Positions 45,192-53,442 of a stretch of 64,000 bases of DNA are shown here, piece by piece; the stretch's first letter is position 1, and every line of letters begins with the position of its first letter. Location of the stretch: NCBI RefSeq assembly GCF_900112895.1, contig NZ_FONL01000013.1:1-64000 (forward strand), given 5' to 3'. The notes under the pieces are model-generated. The model made no database searches and was not told the origin of the DNA. It saw only the letters and a list, made by a program, of their open reading frames with translations. Origin of the DNA: Succiniclasticum ruminis DSM 9236. GTDB lineage: Bacteria; Bacillota; Negativicutes; Acidaminococcales; Acidaminococcaceae. Position numbers and translations under genes: made by a program.

Positions 45192-46043
45192 TCACCTGTT
45201 CCTGAAAATTGACTCGATACGGTCGTTCCAGCTGAACACCCCATACCGCTGGAGGGTGTACAGCGTCTGTTTCTTTTCCGGTGCAACGGAGGCCAGGAAG
45301 GCCATTTCATAGTATTTTCCGACCTTGTCCAGAACTGCCTTGTCCACTTTCCCTTCCGGATAGGCCAGGGCATAGACGGGTCTGCCCAGCAGCTTTTCCA
45401 GAGCTTCCCTGGACCGGCGCATTTCAAATTCGATTTCCGTATCGGCCATGCCTGCCAGGCTTTCATGATTCACCGTATGGGAACCGATCGCCATACCGTT
45501 CGCCTGCATCTCCCGCAGCTCGTCCGCAGTCATACGGTTTACGTTACCGACGGTACTGCTTACCACAAAAAAGGTGCCGGACACCTTTTCATCCAATAAA
45601 ATGGGATAGGCGTAGTTATAATTATCCGCATACCCGTCATCAAAGGAAATGAGCAGCGCCTTCTCCGGAAGAGAAGCTTTGCCGGCCAGGCACTGCCGCA
45701 AGTCATCCACATCAATAAAAGTATACCCTGCTTTCTTAAACTCCCGGATATGCCGGCGAAACAGTTCCGGTGACACATTCAGGGGATCGCGCTTCCGGTC
45801 CGGCCGTACTTCATGATAACAAAGGGCCGTAATCCGGGGAATATCCGGTGAAATTTCCTTTACCGCCTGCAACCGGTTCATTTCCTGTCGCACGCTGGGC
45901 CCGTACAGATTCCGCGCCAGATTCCCCAACAGGGAATAATCCTGTTCCAGCCAGCCCATATAATGGGCCATGGAAAACAACCCCGCACATAAACAGATAA
46001 TACCTGTAACAACGATTTCTGACTTGAACTCTTTCAGGGACAC
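45192..46043 (-). CDS. Polysaccharide deacetylase (NodB domain)
   Basis: This 283-aa carbohydrate esterase family 4 enzyme has an N-terminal membrane anchor (EIVVTGIICLCAGLFSMAHYMGWL) and an external NodB domain with the SFDDGYADN metal/base motif and the SHTVNHESL metal motif. It removes acetyl groups from a polysaccharide such as peptidoglycan or a capsule. The start is GTG 8 nt after AGAAGG. It begins 14 bp past rfbB in the same operon. Confidence 0.9.
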   Translation of the reverse strand: MSLKEFKSEIVVTGIICLCAGLFSMAHYMGWLEQDYSLLGNLARNLYGPSVRQEMNRLQAVKEISPDIPRITALCYHEVRPDRKRDPLNVSPELFRRHIREFKKAGYTFIDVDDLRQCLAGKASLPEKALLISFDDGYADNYNYAYPILLDEKVSGTFFVVSSTVGNVNRMTADELREMQANGMAIGSHTVNHESLAGMADTEIEFEMRRSREALEKLLGRPVYALAYPEGKVDKAVLDKVGKYYEMAFLASVAPEKKQTLYTLQRYGVFSWNDRIESIFRNR

Positions 46044-46057
46044 TGATTAAACCTTCT

Positions 46058-47068
46058 TTATAATATTATTGCAGCGCTTTCCGGCGCGCGTTTGATTGCA
46101 TCATCCCACCAATCACGGTTTTCCACATACCAGCGAATAGTCTTTTTTATTCCGTCCGTGAATTCCGTTTCCGGCTGCCATCCAAGTTCATTGCGGATCT
46201 TCGATGTGTCAATGGCATAGCGCCGGTCATGCCCTTTCCGATCAGGAACATAGGTAATCAACGACTCAGGTTTGCCAAGCTCTTTGCAGATCTGTTTTAC
46301 AATATCAATATTATGCATCTCATTGTGACCACTGACGTTGTAAATTTCACCCGCACGGCCTTTGCGGATAATAAGGTCAATTGCCTTACAATGATCTTCA
46401 ACATAAAGCCAGTCCCGGACATTTAACCCGTCCCCATAAACAGGAAGCGGTTTACCGTTTAAACAATTTGTGACCATTAGCGGAATCAGCTTTTCCGGGA
46501 ACTGATACGGCCCATAATTATTTCCGCATCGGGAAATAGTCACGGGAAGTCCGTATGTACGATAATAAGCCATTACCAACAAATCCGCCCCGGCCTTGGA
46601 TGCGCTGTAAGGGGAAGAAGCATGCAAAGGTGATTCTTCCGTAAAATACAACTCCGGCTGATCCAAAGGCAGTTCCCCGTACACCTCGTCCGTGGACACC
46701 TGGTGGTACCGTTCAATTCCATACTTCCTGCAGGCATCCATCAGGACACCGGCGCCAATGATATTGGTTTCCAAAAAAATCCGCGGGTTCTCAATAGACC
46801 GGTCCACATGGCTTTCCGCAGCAAAATTCACCACAATGTCCGGGCGCTCTTCTTCAAACAGCCGGTACACACCCGAACGGTCACAGATATCCCCTTTCAC
46901 AAAACGGAATTTTGGTTGTTCCAACACCGGTCGCAACGTGGATAAATTACCCGCATAGGTCAGCTTGTCCAGGCAGATGATCCGGTATTCCGGGTGAGCC
47001 TTCCGCATATGAAAAATAAAATTTGAGCCGATAAAGCCGGCGCCGCCGGCTATAATAATGCTTTTCAT
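46058..47068 (-). CDS. rfbB: dTDP-glucose 4,6-dehydratase
   Basis: This 336-aa short-chain dehydrogenase makes dTDP-4-keto-6-deoxyglucose for rhamnose or related deoxysugars. The NAD motif GGAGFIGSNF, the active-site STDEVYGELP, YSASKAGADLLV and GNNYGPYQFPEKL segments are all present. rfbA, rfbC and rfbD are not in the window. The start follows a GGGGG site. Confidence 0.95.
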   Translation of the reverse strand: MKSIIIAGGAGFIGSNFIFHMRKAHPEYRIICLDKLTYAGNLSTLRPVLEQPKFRFVKGDICDRSGVYRLFEEERPDIVVNFAAESHVDRSIENPRIFLETNIIGAGVLMDACRKYGIERYHQVSTDEVYGELPLDQPELYFTEESPLHASSPYSASKAGADLLVMAYYRTYGLPVTISRCGNNYGPYQFPEKLIPLMVTNCLNGKPLPVYGDGLNVRDWLYVEDHCKAIDLIIRKGRAGEIYNVSGHNEMHNIDIVKQICKELGKPESLITYVPDRKGHDRRYAIDTSKIRNELGWQPETEFTDGIKKTIRWYVENRDWWDDAIKRAPESAAIIL

Positions 47069-47143
47069 TCAGACCCCCAGTAACCGGGTTCTAAAACTAT
47101 CCATTGTTTTGTTCATGTATAGTGTTTTCTATACTATTCTTTG

Positions 47144-47917
47144 TCATCCAAAAAATTTGCGTTTTAAAAACAAACCGCCCTTTTTCAGCCAGTTCTGCTT
47201 TTCCATAAACGAAACATTCTGTTCTTTATATAGAATCCGGTTCTTCTCCAGCCATACATCCAGCAGCCGCTCGCCCACAAACCCGAAGACGCGTTGATTA
47301 TATGGGTCAAAGGAAGAAACATCCAACCGTTTTTCCAACTCAAATAAAACAGAAAACAGCCACTGACAATAGGCATCAAACAGATCCCGCCGCATGACGA
47401 ACATATTGAACATATGCGCCCAGGTCCGGTTCATCACCTTGGTAAACGCGGCGCTGTATTCCGGATATCTTTCCTGAATAATCCGTTCCGTTTCGTCCAG
47501 CCCGATGGCAGGGTGGGCATGATTATAGTGACTGCGGTTTGTTTCAATGTAATAGTTCCGCTTATCCGCCACCACTACCGGAAAGGCAGATAACAGTTCT
47601 TCCCATTCATCTTTACCCAGAATCTGTGCTTTCTTTTTATCATTATTCCGCACTTCCTTACGGGTAAAATAGCGACGGTAATGCACCAGCCCGACATAAT
47701 CTGATTCCAGATTTTTCCACGCCCAGTACAGACCGGTCAGTTCACAGAACGAAGCATTTTTACCGCTTATATTGTCACCACTGTTATCTCCCAAAAAGCC
47801 AATATCCGGCTTCCCTTCCCGCCCTACATGCAAAGGAAGGTAAACCGGATCCTCGGGAATCCAGTATGGTTTATGAATGGCAATTAATATTTTGATGTTC
47901 ATAGCTGACTGCGTCAC
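47144..47917 (-). CDS. DUF4422 capsular polysaccharide/glycosyltransferase-like protein
   Basis: This 257-aa protein belongs to the DUF4422 family found in capsule loci and probably related to glycosyltransferases. Typical parts are IHKPYWIPEDPVYLPLHVG, FCELTGLYWAWKN, VGLVHYRRYF and MFVMRRDLFDAYCQWLF. The GTG at 47917 is chosen as start because GGGAGG lies 7 nt upstream; the following ATG is 22 nt away, and the longer ORF reads through a terminator hairpin. It is first in the rfbB operon. Confidence 0.83.
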   Translation of the reverse strand: MTQSAMNIKILIAIHKPYWIPEDPVYLPLHVGREGKPDIGFLGDNSGDNISGKNASFCELTGLYWAWKNLESDYVGLVHYRRYFTRKEVRNNDKKKAQILGKDEWEELLSAFPVVVADKRNYYIETNRSHYNHAHPAIGLDETERIIQERYPEYSAAFTKVMNRTWAHMFNMFVMRRDLFDAYCQWLFSVLFELEKRLDVSSFDPYNQRVFGFVGERLLDVWLEKNRILYKEQNVSFMEKQNWLKKGGLFLKRKFFG

Positions 47918-47969
47918 CAGCACGCCTCCCGTATTAATGACGTATCCCTGTATTTCCTTAATTATAACA

Positions 47970-47998
47970 AAACCCTTTGGCTTTGCCAAAGGGTTTAT
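47970..47998 (-). terminator. Terminator hairpin after the glf remnant
   Basis: The stem AAACCCTTTGGC / GCCAAAGGGTTT is followed on the minus strand by TTGTTATAATT. It originally served the now-deleted gene upstream. Confidence 0.65.
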
Positions 47999-48017
47999 GG
48001 CCTTTCCGTTATACATA

Positions 48018-48155
48018 CTAATCTAACACCCTTTTCGCGCAATCAAGCGCGCTTCTTAGTACATCGTCCATATCATAATATTTATACTCCGCCAGCCGGC
48101 CACCAAAAATAACGTCCTTCTCTTTTTTCGCCAGTTCTGCATATTTAGTGTATTC
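48018..48155 (-). pseudogene. glf: UDP-galactopyranose mutase (glf) C-terminal remnant
   Basis: The minus strand encodes EYTKYAELAKKEKDVIFGG then RLAEYKYYDMDDVLRSALDC and a short tail before a stop codon, which is the characteristic end of Glf. Everything upstream in the gene is missing. It abuts a galE-like scrap, so a deletion or recombination fused the two ends. Confidence 0.75.
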
Positions 48156-48188
48156 TCCCCAAAATCTAAAGAGGAAAAACAAAATCCG

Positions 48189-48228
48189 GCATCTGCCAGT
48201 TCCAGCTGTCGCGGCACATATCTACTCT
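48189..48228 (-). pseudogene. galE-like C-terminal scrap
   Basis: In another minus-strand frame the DNA reads DMCRDSWNWQ, matching the end of GalE (compare the intact gene at 55207, which has DMCRDTWNWQ). Only about a dozen codons remain, next to the glf remnant. Confidence 0.5.
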
Positions 48229-48243
48229 ATCAACCGCATAACA

Positions 48244-48855
48244 TTAACCAAACAAAAAGCCTCTAAGTGTATTCTTTGATTTTATTTTATTTTTTTCTTC
48301 TTCAATACATTGTAAGCTCTGTTTAATTAAACCTTTGACCATTGGCAGTTGAAAATCGACAATATTCTTCAAATTTTGTGTATAATTATTAATTAATACT
48401 TCTCTGTATCTTTGCGTAGCATCAACTTCAAACGGAAAGGTTAAGATGCGTTTTGCATAATATTCTAAATCCTTAACATCATCGAACAAGCCTTTAACTT
48501 CAATGTAACATTTGATAATTTGTTCAATAGCATCCTGATTATTTATTAAGCCAAATTTGGATGATATATTATCAAAAACAGAAAAATAGTTAAGCGTTAT
48601 AGAGATATAAGGGAAAAAAATATGTTTATTACCCTCGGAAGCAAATTCCAAATACTGCTCCTCTCTACTGCAAATTAACATATCAAGAGAAGAAAGTTCG
48701 GCATGTAAAGCACTTAACACAGAAATTCTTTCCTCATTCTTTTTTTTAAACTCTTTATATTTGCCAAATACATAAACCAAAATAGCCGGCATAGCTGCAA
48801 ATACAAAGATATCTTTAGTTAAATTGACAACGATTTCATAAGATAACATTTCCAT
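48244..48855 (-). CDS. Hypothetical membrane-anchored protein
   Basis: I do not recognise this 203-aa protein. It has an N-terminal membrane segment (DIFVFAAMPAILVYVFG) followed by a long helical, charged domain that may form a coiled coil. It is AT-rich compared with its neighbours and has a poor ribosome binding site, suggesting transfer. It ends only a few bases from the galE/glf scar. Confidence 0.6.
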   Translation of the reverse strand: MEMLSYEIVVNLTKDIFVFAAMPAILVYVFGKYKEFKKKNEERISVLSALHAELSSLDMLICSREEQYLEFASEGNKHIFFPYISITLNYFSVFDNISSKFGLINNQDAIEQIIKCYIEVKGLFDDVKDLEYYAKRILTFPFEVDATQRYREVLINNYTQNLKNIVDFQLPMVKGLIKQSLQCIEEEKNKIKSKNTLRGFLFG

Positions 48856-48912
48856 AATTTAATTCATTTTGAATTTAATGGCCGGTTCTTATCAAACGCA
48901 AGTTCAATATTT

Positions 48913-49203
48913 TCACGTTTGCGACTCTTTATTCTCTTCGTTTTCTTCCTCTGTTGTTGCATTTGCTTTTTTTATCAAAGTTGCATTAATTAAATCTTGC
49001 ATGATTTCAATAGTTTTTGGTGAAGTTAATGCCATATAGGTTATATCATTCAACTCATTCCTGTTTTTGGCATCGACTATATAACTAGATAAATGAATAA
49101 CATAATAATCCTTCTCAACGGCAGCCGGGGTAATCCTGTTCTGATCGGCAGTAAACAGAACCGCATTTTTGAACTCTTCTCTGTCCTCATGCAACCACGC
49201 CAT
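48913..49203 (-). pseudogene. Truncated AbiEii-type nucleotidyltransferase toxin
   Basis: The first 35 or so residues (MAWLHEDREEFKNAV through VEKDYYV) look like the start of AbiEii/AbiGii toxins, where VEKDYYV is typical. The nucleotidyltransferase core is absent, and an unrelated Glu/Asn-rich tail follows. Its ATG overlaps the end of the AbiEi-type gene, as in real AbiE pairs. Full AbiEii proteins are about 250-300 aa; this one is 96 aa and should be inactive. Confidence 0.6.
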
Positions 49204-49828
49204 TTAACAATCCCACCTCGTACATATTTCTATATAGCCTATCCGGATAATATGGGAAGTACTGTTTTAAGATGTCAAAACTCAAGTCATTTGCCTTCAT
49301 GTACCCGACAAGCCTGTCTGTCAATTCCGTACCATCAATCTCAGCAATGTCTCTGACCTCCTTCATGAGATCAAGGAACTGCAGGATGCTCGCGTTACCG
49401 TCATTAATTTCGACATAAGGACGCCTGATAATAACACGCTGGCTGCCAATGGTAGTGTCGCGATAATCTGTGGTCGCTTTATTAGTGTACACCTCGTAAA
49501 CCACGGGTACCTGCGTCGTGATCCCCAGCTGATTGGCAAACATCATCCCGCTTAGATAACCGCAACGACAGCCATCGTCAACCAGATATTTTTTTCGAAT
49601 CACATCATCTGGCGATAGCATAGACCCGAAACGGAACATAGATTTTCTGGGAAGGTAATAGATGCCCGTATCAAAACGTTTCAGTCTTCCATCTTCCGTT
49701 AGCTTCTTGATCTGCTGGCGTAGTGAAACAGACTTCATATCAGGAATCTTCAGCTCTGACAAAAAAATGGGTTCATTCAAATCGTAGTTCTCTGTCAGAT
49801 AACTATAAACTTTATCAATCTGAGCCAT
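49187..49828 (-). CDS. AbiEi-like antitoxin/DUF6088-type regulator
   Basis: This 213-aa protein has an N-terminal winged helix (FLSELKIPDMKSVSLRQQIKKLTEDGRLKRFDTGIYYLP) typical of AbiEi antitoxins, which repress their own operon, and a C-terminal domain of the same family. The ATG at 49828 has AAGGAGGTG upstream, and the longer ORF start is not supported. The partner toxin gene is broken, so this is an orphan antitoxin-type regulator. Confidence 0.78.
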   Translation of the reverse strand: MAQIDKVYSYLTENYDLNEPIFLSELKIPDMKSVSLRQQIKKLTEDGRLKRFDTGIYYLPRKSMFRFGSMLSPDDVIRKKYLVDDGCRCGYLSGMMFANQLGITTQVPVVYEVYTNKATTDYRDTTIGSQRVIIRRPYVEINDGNASILQFLDLMKEVRDIAEIDGTELTDRLVGYMKANDLSFDILKQYFPYYPDRLYRNMYEVGLLNGVVA

Positions 49829-49955
49829 CTCCGCACCTCCTTTCAAAACATTTAAGAAAGTTCATTTTCTTATTTGTTATTATACTCCCTATAAAGTTTG
49901 ATAACAAGTCCCCAAACTTAACTTTTTTATGAAAACGACCATCTGCGTATAAAAC

Positions 49956-49990
49956 TGCATATTCCGGTCCCTTCGGCATAAAATTCCGCT
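49956..49990. repeat. IS21-like terminal sequence, left orientation
   Basis: TGCATATTCCGG (49956-49967) is followed by TTCGGCATAAAATTCCGCT (49972-49990). The same two blocks occur inverted at 53189-53245. TGCATATTCCGG differs by one base from the TGAATATTCCGG end of the IS21-like element at 58375. Confidence 0.6.
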
Positions 49991-50075
49991 TAAAACGGCA
50001 TAATAATTTAATACGTGTTATAAGTACTTTCGTTGTCAGACTACGTCTAAATGCCGTGCCGTTCCTCCAGAATGG

Positions 50076-51485
50076 TCATGCCTTTCTTGCGGAATTTGCA
50101 GCCGCGGCAAACAATTGCTTCAACACTTCAAAAGCCGCCTGCTTTTTGGCTTTGGTCTTGCCCGGGGCCAGACCCACGCCGCTTATACCGTCGCAGCGAC
50201 AACGGCAGTACCAGTGATCCAGATCCCGCTCTTCAAACTCGTAGACCGGAGCCTGTGCCAGATATTTTTTCTGATACAGCTCCTGTAGCTGGTTAATGCT
50301 GTTCTCCAGCTCCGGCATAATACCCGACTCCTTTAAATTGACCCACAGGCCGTGGTTCATCACAAACCGATACGCATCCCAGGCCGCTTCCTCCCGGGCC
50401 TTGCTGCGGTTCTGTGCCCTGAACACATCCACGCGCTGGTACTGATGAATTTCTTTGTCATTGGCAGGCACGCGGTAACGTAACGTGCAATCATACCAAT
50501 CCTTATACCCATGCACCTCATACTCCGGCATCGTGCCAAAATTCCGCTGATGCCAGGCATTAAAAATGTCGTAATAACTGGCTTTCAAAAACTCATCCGG
50601 CTTCTCCAGTTGCACGCAGATCAGTTTGTCCACCACACCGGTAATGATATCCCAATCCCAGTCACAATCTATTGTCACCGCACCAATAAGAGCCTCCATC
50701 ATATCTTCCCGGCTGCTTTCCGTTGCCTCTTCCCCGGTTCCATACAGAATCAGCCTGTCCAAACCAAGTTCTGCAGCACGAGCCGATAAAAACTCTTTGG
50801 AAACAAAACGGCTGCGTATCTTCGTAAGATCGCCTTCCTGAAAACGCACCATAAACGGCGCCTCGGTCTTTTCCTCCTGTATCGAGGAAAGCTGCTGCAA
50901 CATGTCCCGGGTTACCACCGTGTTCAGCACCGTGTCACCCAGAAACTCCAGTTCCTCGTTACAGCCGGAGAGCCCGTACTCCACTGCAAACGCACGGCGG
51001 GTAAAAGCCTGCCGCAGCAGGTTTTCATTGACAAACTCATACCCGATGGCCTCACGCACCGTAACAACCGGATTCTCCGTAACCGGCACACAATCTATCT
51101 TCAACAGATTCAGGTGGTCCGAAAGATCATCCAACCAAATATCATAATCAAAACACTGTTCCTCTTTATCCCAATACTCTTCGCCCATCTCCGGAGTGAA
51201 CGCTTCTTCCTCCCAGTCATCCGCTTCGTCTTCATCAAGTTCCTCTTCCTCATCATAGTCTTCATTCAGCGTGTAATCGTCGTTCAAACGCCCGATTTCC
51301 ACCAGAGAATCAAAATAGTCCTTGATGTCCACCAGGTCCTGCGCTATTTCGTCCAGAGAATCCGGAATAAAGTCTTCTTCCCAGGCCATACCTGCTCCGT
51401 CTCTGAGTGGTTCGGGCCATGCACAATTTTCCGGCCAGGGCTTATGTTTCACATTATTGCTTCCCTTCAACTTGTTTTCTAACAT
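50076..51485 (-). CDS. Large RNase III-family protein with acidic N-terminus and two dsRNA-binding regions
   Basis: This 469-aa endonuclease-like protein is about twice the usual RNase III length. An N-terminal extension (1-140) is very acidic, with runs of D and E around 75-95. The RNase III domain holds NEELEFLGDTVLN (176-188) and EDMMEALIGAV (260-270). Residues matching the E. coli catalytic set (E38, E41, D45, E65, D114, E117) are all present here (E177, E180, D184, E217, D261, E264). Two dsRBD-like parts follow (about 303-378 and 397-462, the latter ending GKTKAKKQAAFEVLKQLF). The start has GGAGG 6 nt upstream, but that site is paired in a hairpin. It lies in accessory DNA and may be a second RNase III. 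Confidence 0.82.
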   Translation of the reverse strand: MLENKLKGSNNVKHKPWPENCAWPEPLRDGAGMAWEEDFIPDSLDEIAQDLVDIKDYFDSLVEIGRLNDDYTLNEDYDEEEELDEDEADDWEEEAFTPEMGEEYWDKEEQCFDYDIWLDDLSDHLNLLKIDCVPVTENPVVTVREAIGYEFVNENLLRQAFTRRAFAVEYGLSGCNEELEFLGDTVLNTVVTRDMLQQLSSIQEEKTEAPFMVRFQEGDLTKIRSRFVSKEFLSARAAELGLDRLILYGTGEEATESSREDMMEALIGAVTIDCDWDWDIITGVVDKLICVQLEKPDEFLKASYYDIFNAWHQRNFGTMPEYEVHGYKDWYDCTLRYRVPANDKEIHQYQRVDVFRAQNRSKAREEAAWDAYRFVMNHGLWVNLKESGIMPELENSINQLQELYQKKYLAQAPVYEFEERDLDHWYCRCRCDGISGVGLAPGKTKAKKQAAFEVLKQLFAAAANSARKA

Positions 51486-51492
51486 AAAAATA

Positions 51493-51533
51493 CCTCCATG
51501 CATTCCGACATTTGCCGTTAATAAACATGGAGG
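51493..51533 (-). promoter_or_regulatory. Ribosome-binding-site hairpin in the RNase III-like leader
   Basis: The transcript arms CCTCCATG and CATGGAGG (8 bp, 25-nt loop) enclose the GGAGG ribosome binding site just before the start codon. Opening or cutting this stem would be needed for translation. E. coli rnc is known to be controlled by cleavage of its own leader. Confidence 0.6.
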
Positions 51534-51738
51534 ACATGATCTGATTCTTTGTTTTGCGCAAAACACGCATACTGCCACCGGGAGGAAGTTACAGTACGCC
51601 TGTTCCCCGCGCTGATCCATCGAAACCATTGCAACGATTTATCGTAAGCTATCTCTCTGCCTGCCGGCCCCCTTTCCAAAACCGGCAACCAGGATGATAT
51701 ACATACGGCAAAACGCCTCATGCCATCCATGCAATATT

Positions 51739-51767
51739 ATTGTATACGATATTACGTAGGATGACAA
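51739..51767 (-). promoter_or_regulatory. Promoter of the RNase III-like gene
   Basis: On the minus strand TTGTCA (51762-51767), a 17-bp spacer and TACAAT (51739-51744). Transcription from here gives a leader of about 245 nt, which is otherwise without a gene. Confidence 0.6.
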
Positions 51768-51835
51768 GAGGGTTAACAAAAGATTGCATTCTCATACGTT
51801 TTCATCTATCATCCGTCCTCTGATTTACAGAAATA

Positions 51836-51990
51836 GTTTCACACTCTCTTTAATAAATCACCTTCGCAATTCAGTGACTAACAATCCAACATTACTGCCA
51901 ACCTCATTTTTAAGTTTTACTATATCTTCACAGTAAGACTTTTCATTTGCAATTGCAATGTCAATTCTTCCAACAAGCTCTATAGCATTG
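51836..51990 (-). pseudogene. C-terminal scrap of an unidentified gene
   Basis: A minus-strand frame ending at a TGA near 51857 reads NAIELVGRIDIAIANEKSYC followed by about 25 more residues. It starts in the middle of the AAA fragment described next, which suggests a deletion joined two gene ends. I do not recognise the source. Confidence 0.35.
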
Positions 51991-52690
51991 TAACTCGTCA
52001 ATTACATACGTTTTACCCTCCTTTGATAGTAAAACTTCTAATAAGTCCAGTATTCTTAGCGTACCATCAGACTCCTCTGATAATTCAAACAGTATACCAT
52101 CCTTACCATGTGAAAATTCGATTGTCTGACATTCAACTTTTTCATCCTTACTTACCGTTATAGCAAAAAAATCAAACTTACTTCTCATTACCATAATGCT
52201 TTTTTCATTGTCATTATTTTGCCTGTGTTCTACCTGTTTCCGCTCAATGTCTCCTGTAATACGATCACGAAGATTTTTGGGCAGTGTTTCCAGTACTTGT
52301 TCCAACTGCACATCAATCATTTTATAATCAGTTATGCCTGTACCGAATGCAGAAATTACTTTGCATACTTCCTTGACATTATCTGCTCTCGAAAGATAGT
52401 AGTAATCTGAAATAGGCACATCTGGAAAATTAATGTCTAATGCTTGTTTTATCCAATCAAATACATCCTTTAAAATATGAGCTTTTTCAAATTTAAGATA
52501 AAAATTCTTTTTGTTTCGATTCATGACAGTCAAAAAAAGAACCGTACTGTCATCTTTGATATCGCTTGTGTAAACTTCCATTGTTTGCCACATTTGAAGA
52601 ACCGGAATTAAACGTTGCAGAAAATATATTTTTTGTTGGATATCCAAATGATTGATATGATATAAAGAATAATCTGCCTTTAATCCGTTC
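51961..52690 (-). pseudogene. AAA ATPase fragment, both ends missing
   Basis: The open frame lacks a Walker A motif at the start but ends in the late part of an AAA_15-type ATPase: SEESDGTLRILDLLEVLLSKEGKTYVIDEL matches the signature plus Walker B region. The normal continuation after VIDEL is replaced by unrelated sequence. The apparent TTG start at 52647 has no clear ribosome binding site, and the frame continues upstream without a start. It is probably the remains of a defence-type ATPase. Confidence 0.6.
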
Positions 52691-53009
52691 CGGCATGATT
52701 GCCAGTCACCCTAAATTCAACTACAACGGAGAACCTATTTTTATCATTGATGCGCAAGTATTTCCCGGGTCAAGCGGCAGCCCCGTCTATATCGATTTAA
52801 CGTATGAAAATATTAAAAATGGCAAGATAACTCTCGGAATTAAAGAGATAAAACTTCTGGGAATTGTATCTTCTACTATGATTCGAAATAATCGCTTAAA
52901 GGCAATTCAAACGTCCCATTTTGAAGTATGTTCTGAAGAGGTGCTTGGATTAGGAATAGTTTTCAAGTCCACTCTTATTAAAGAATTGATTGATAGCGCA
53001 CCAAAATAA
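52655..53009 (+). pseudogene. Trypsin-like serine peptidase, C-terminal fragment
   Basis: The plus-strand frame reads IKNNLPLIRSGMIASHPKFN and then IIDAQVFPGSSGSPVYID, with the catalytic-serine motif GSSGSPV. The His and Asp of the triad would lie in a missing N-terminal half. The ORF from 52695 has no ribosome binding site. It abuts the AAA fragment tail to tail at a junction near 52660. Confidence 0.6.
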
Positions 53010-53301
53010 ACTACGTTTCTATCAATTACTAACTTGGTCGGGTATTATGACCTTGATAGTTTATAATACCCGTTTTAATTTGTACCAGCTCATTGTCGAG
53101 GCCGATAGCATAGCGCACATAATGTTCAAAATGCTCATGGGGCAGCAACACCATAATGGTCGCATCATCCCTGTACCTTTACGCTTTCAGCGGAATTTTA
53201 TGCCGAACTGACCGGAAGGCGCATGCCGGCCGTCCGGAATATGCACCATAGTCAAACAATTGTTAAAAATTTTTATTTTCTTTATTTTAAGTATAAATCA
53301 A
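53010..53301. other. Scar region with a terminator and an IS21-like end
   Basis: A terminator (CGGGTATTAT / ATAATACCCG, 53039-53072, then TTTTAATTT) is followed by the inverted copies of the left-end blocks: AGCGGAATTTTATGCCGAA (53189-53207) and CCGGAATATGCA (53234-53245). A short plus-strand frame in between is not recognised. Confidence 0.5.
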
Positions 53302-53442
53302 AACCACCCGTTGAACGGGTGGTTTGCTCAGGCCCTATAAGGGCCTAACTCCAGTGGTCGCCCCCTTAAGGGGGCACCGAAACGGCCCGACAATCACACT
53401 TTTATTACTGGCAGCCCCCTACCCGGGGGCTCATTTTATGCC

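Noticed and set aside
45113-45466. 117-codon minus-strand frame overlapping the deacetylase
   Set aside because: Lies in a different frame over a clear NodB gene; Trp/Arg-rich sequence typical of a shadow.
52990-53211. 73-codon plus-strand frame near the right IS21-like end
   Set aside because: No ribosome binding site or recognisable domain; it overlaps a terminator and an inverted repeat.
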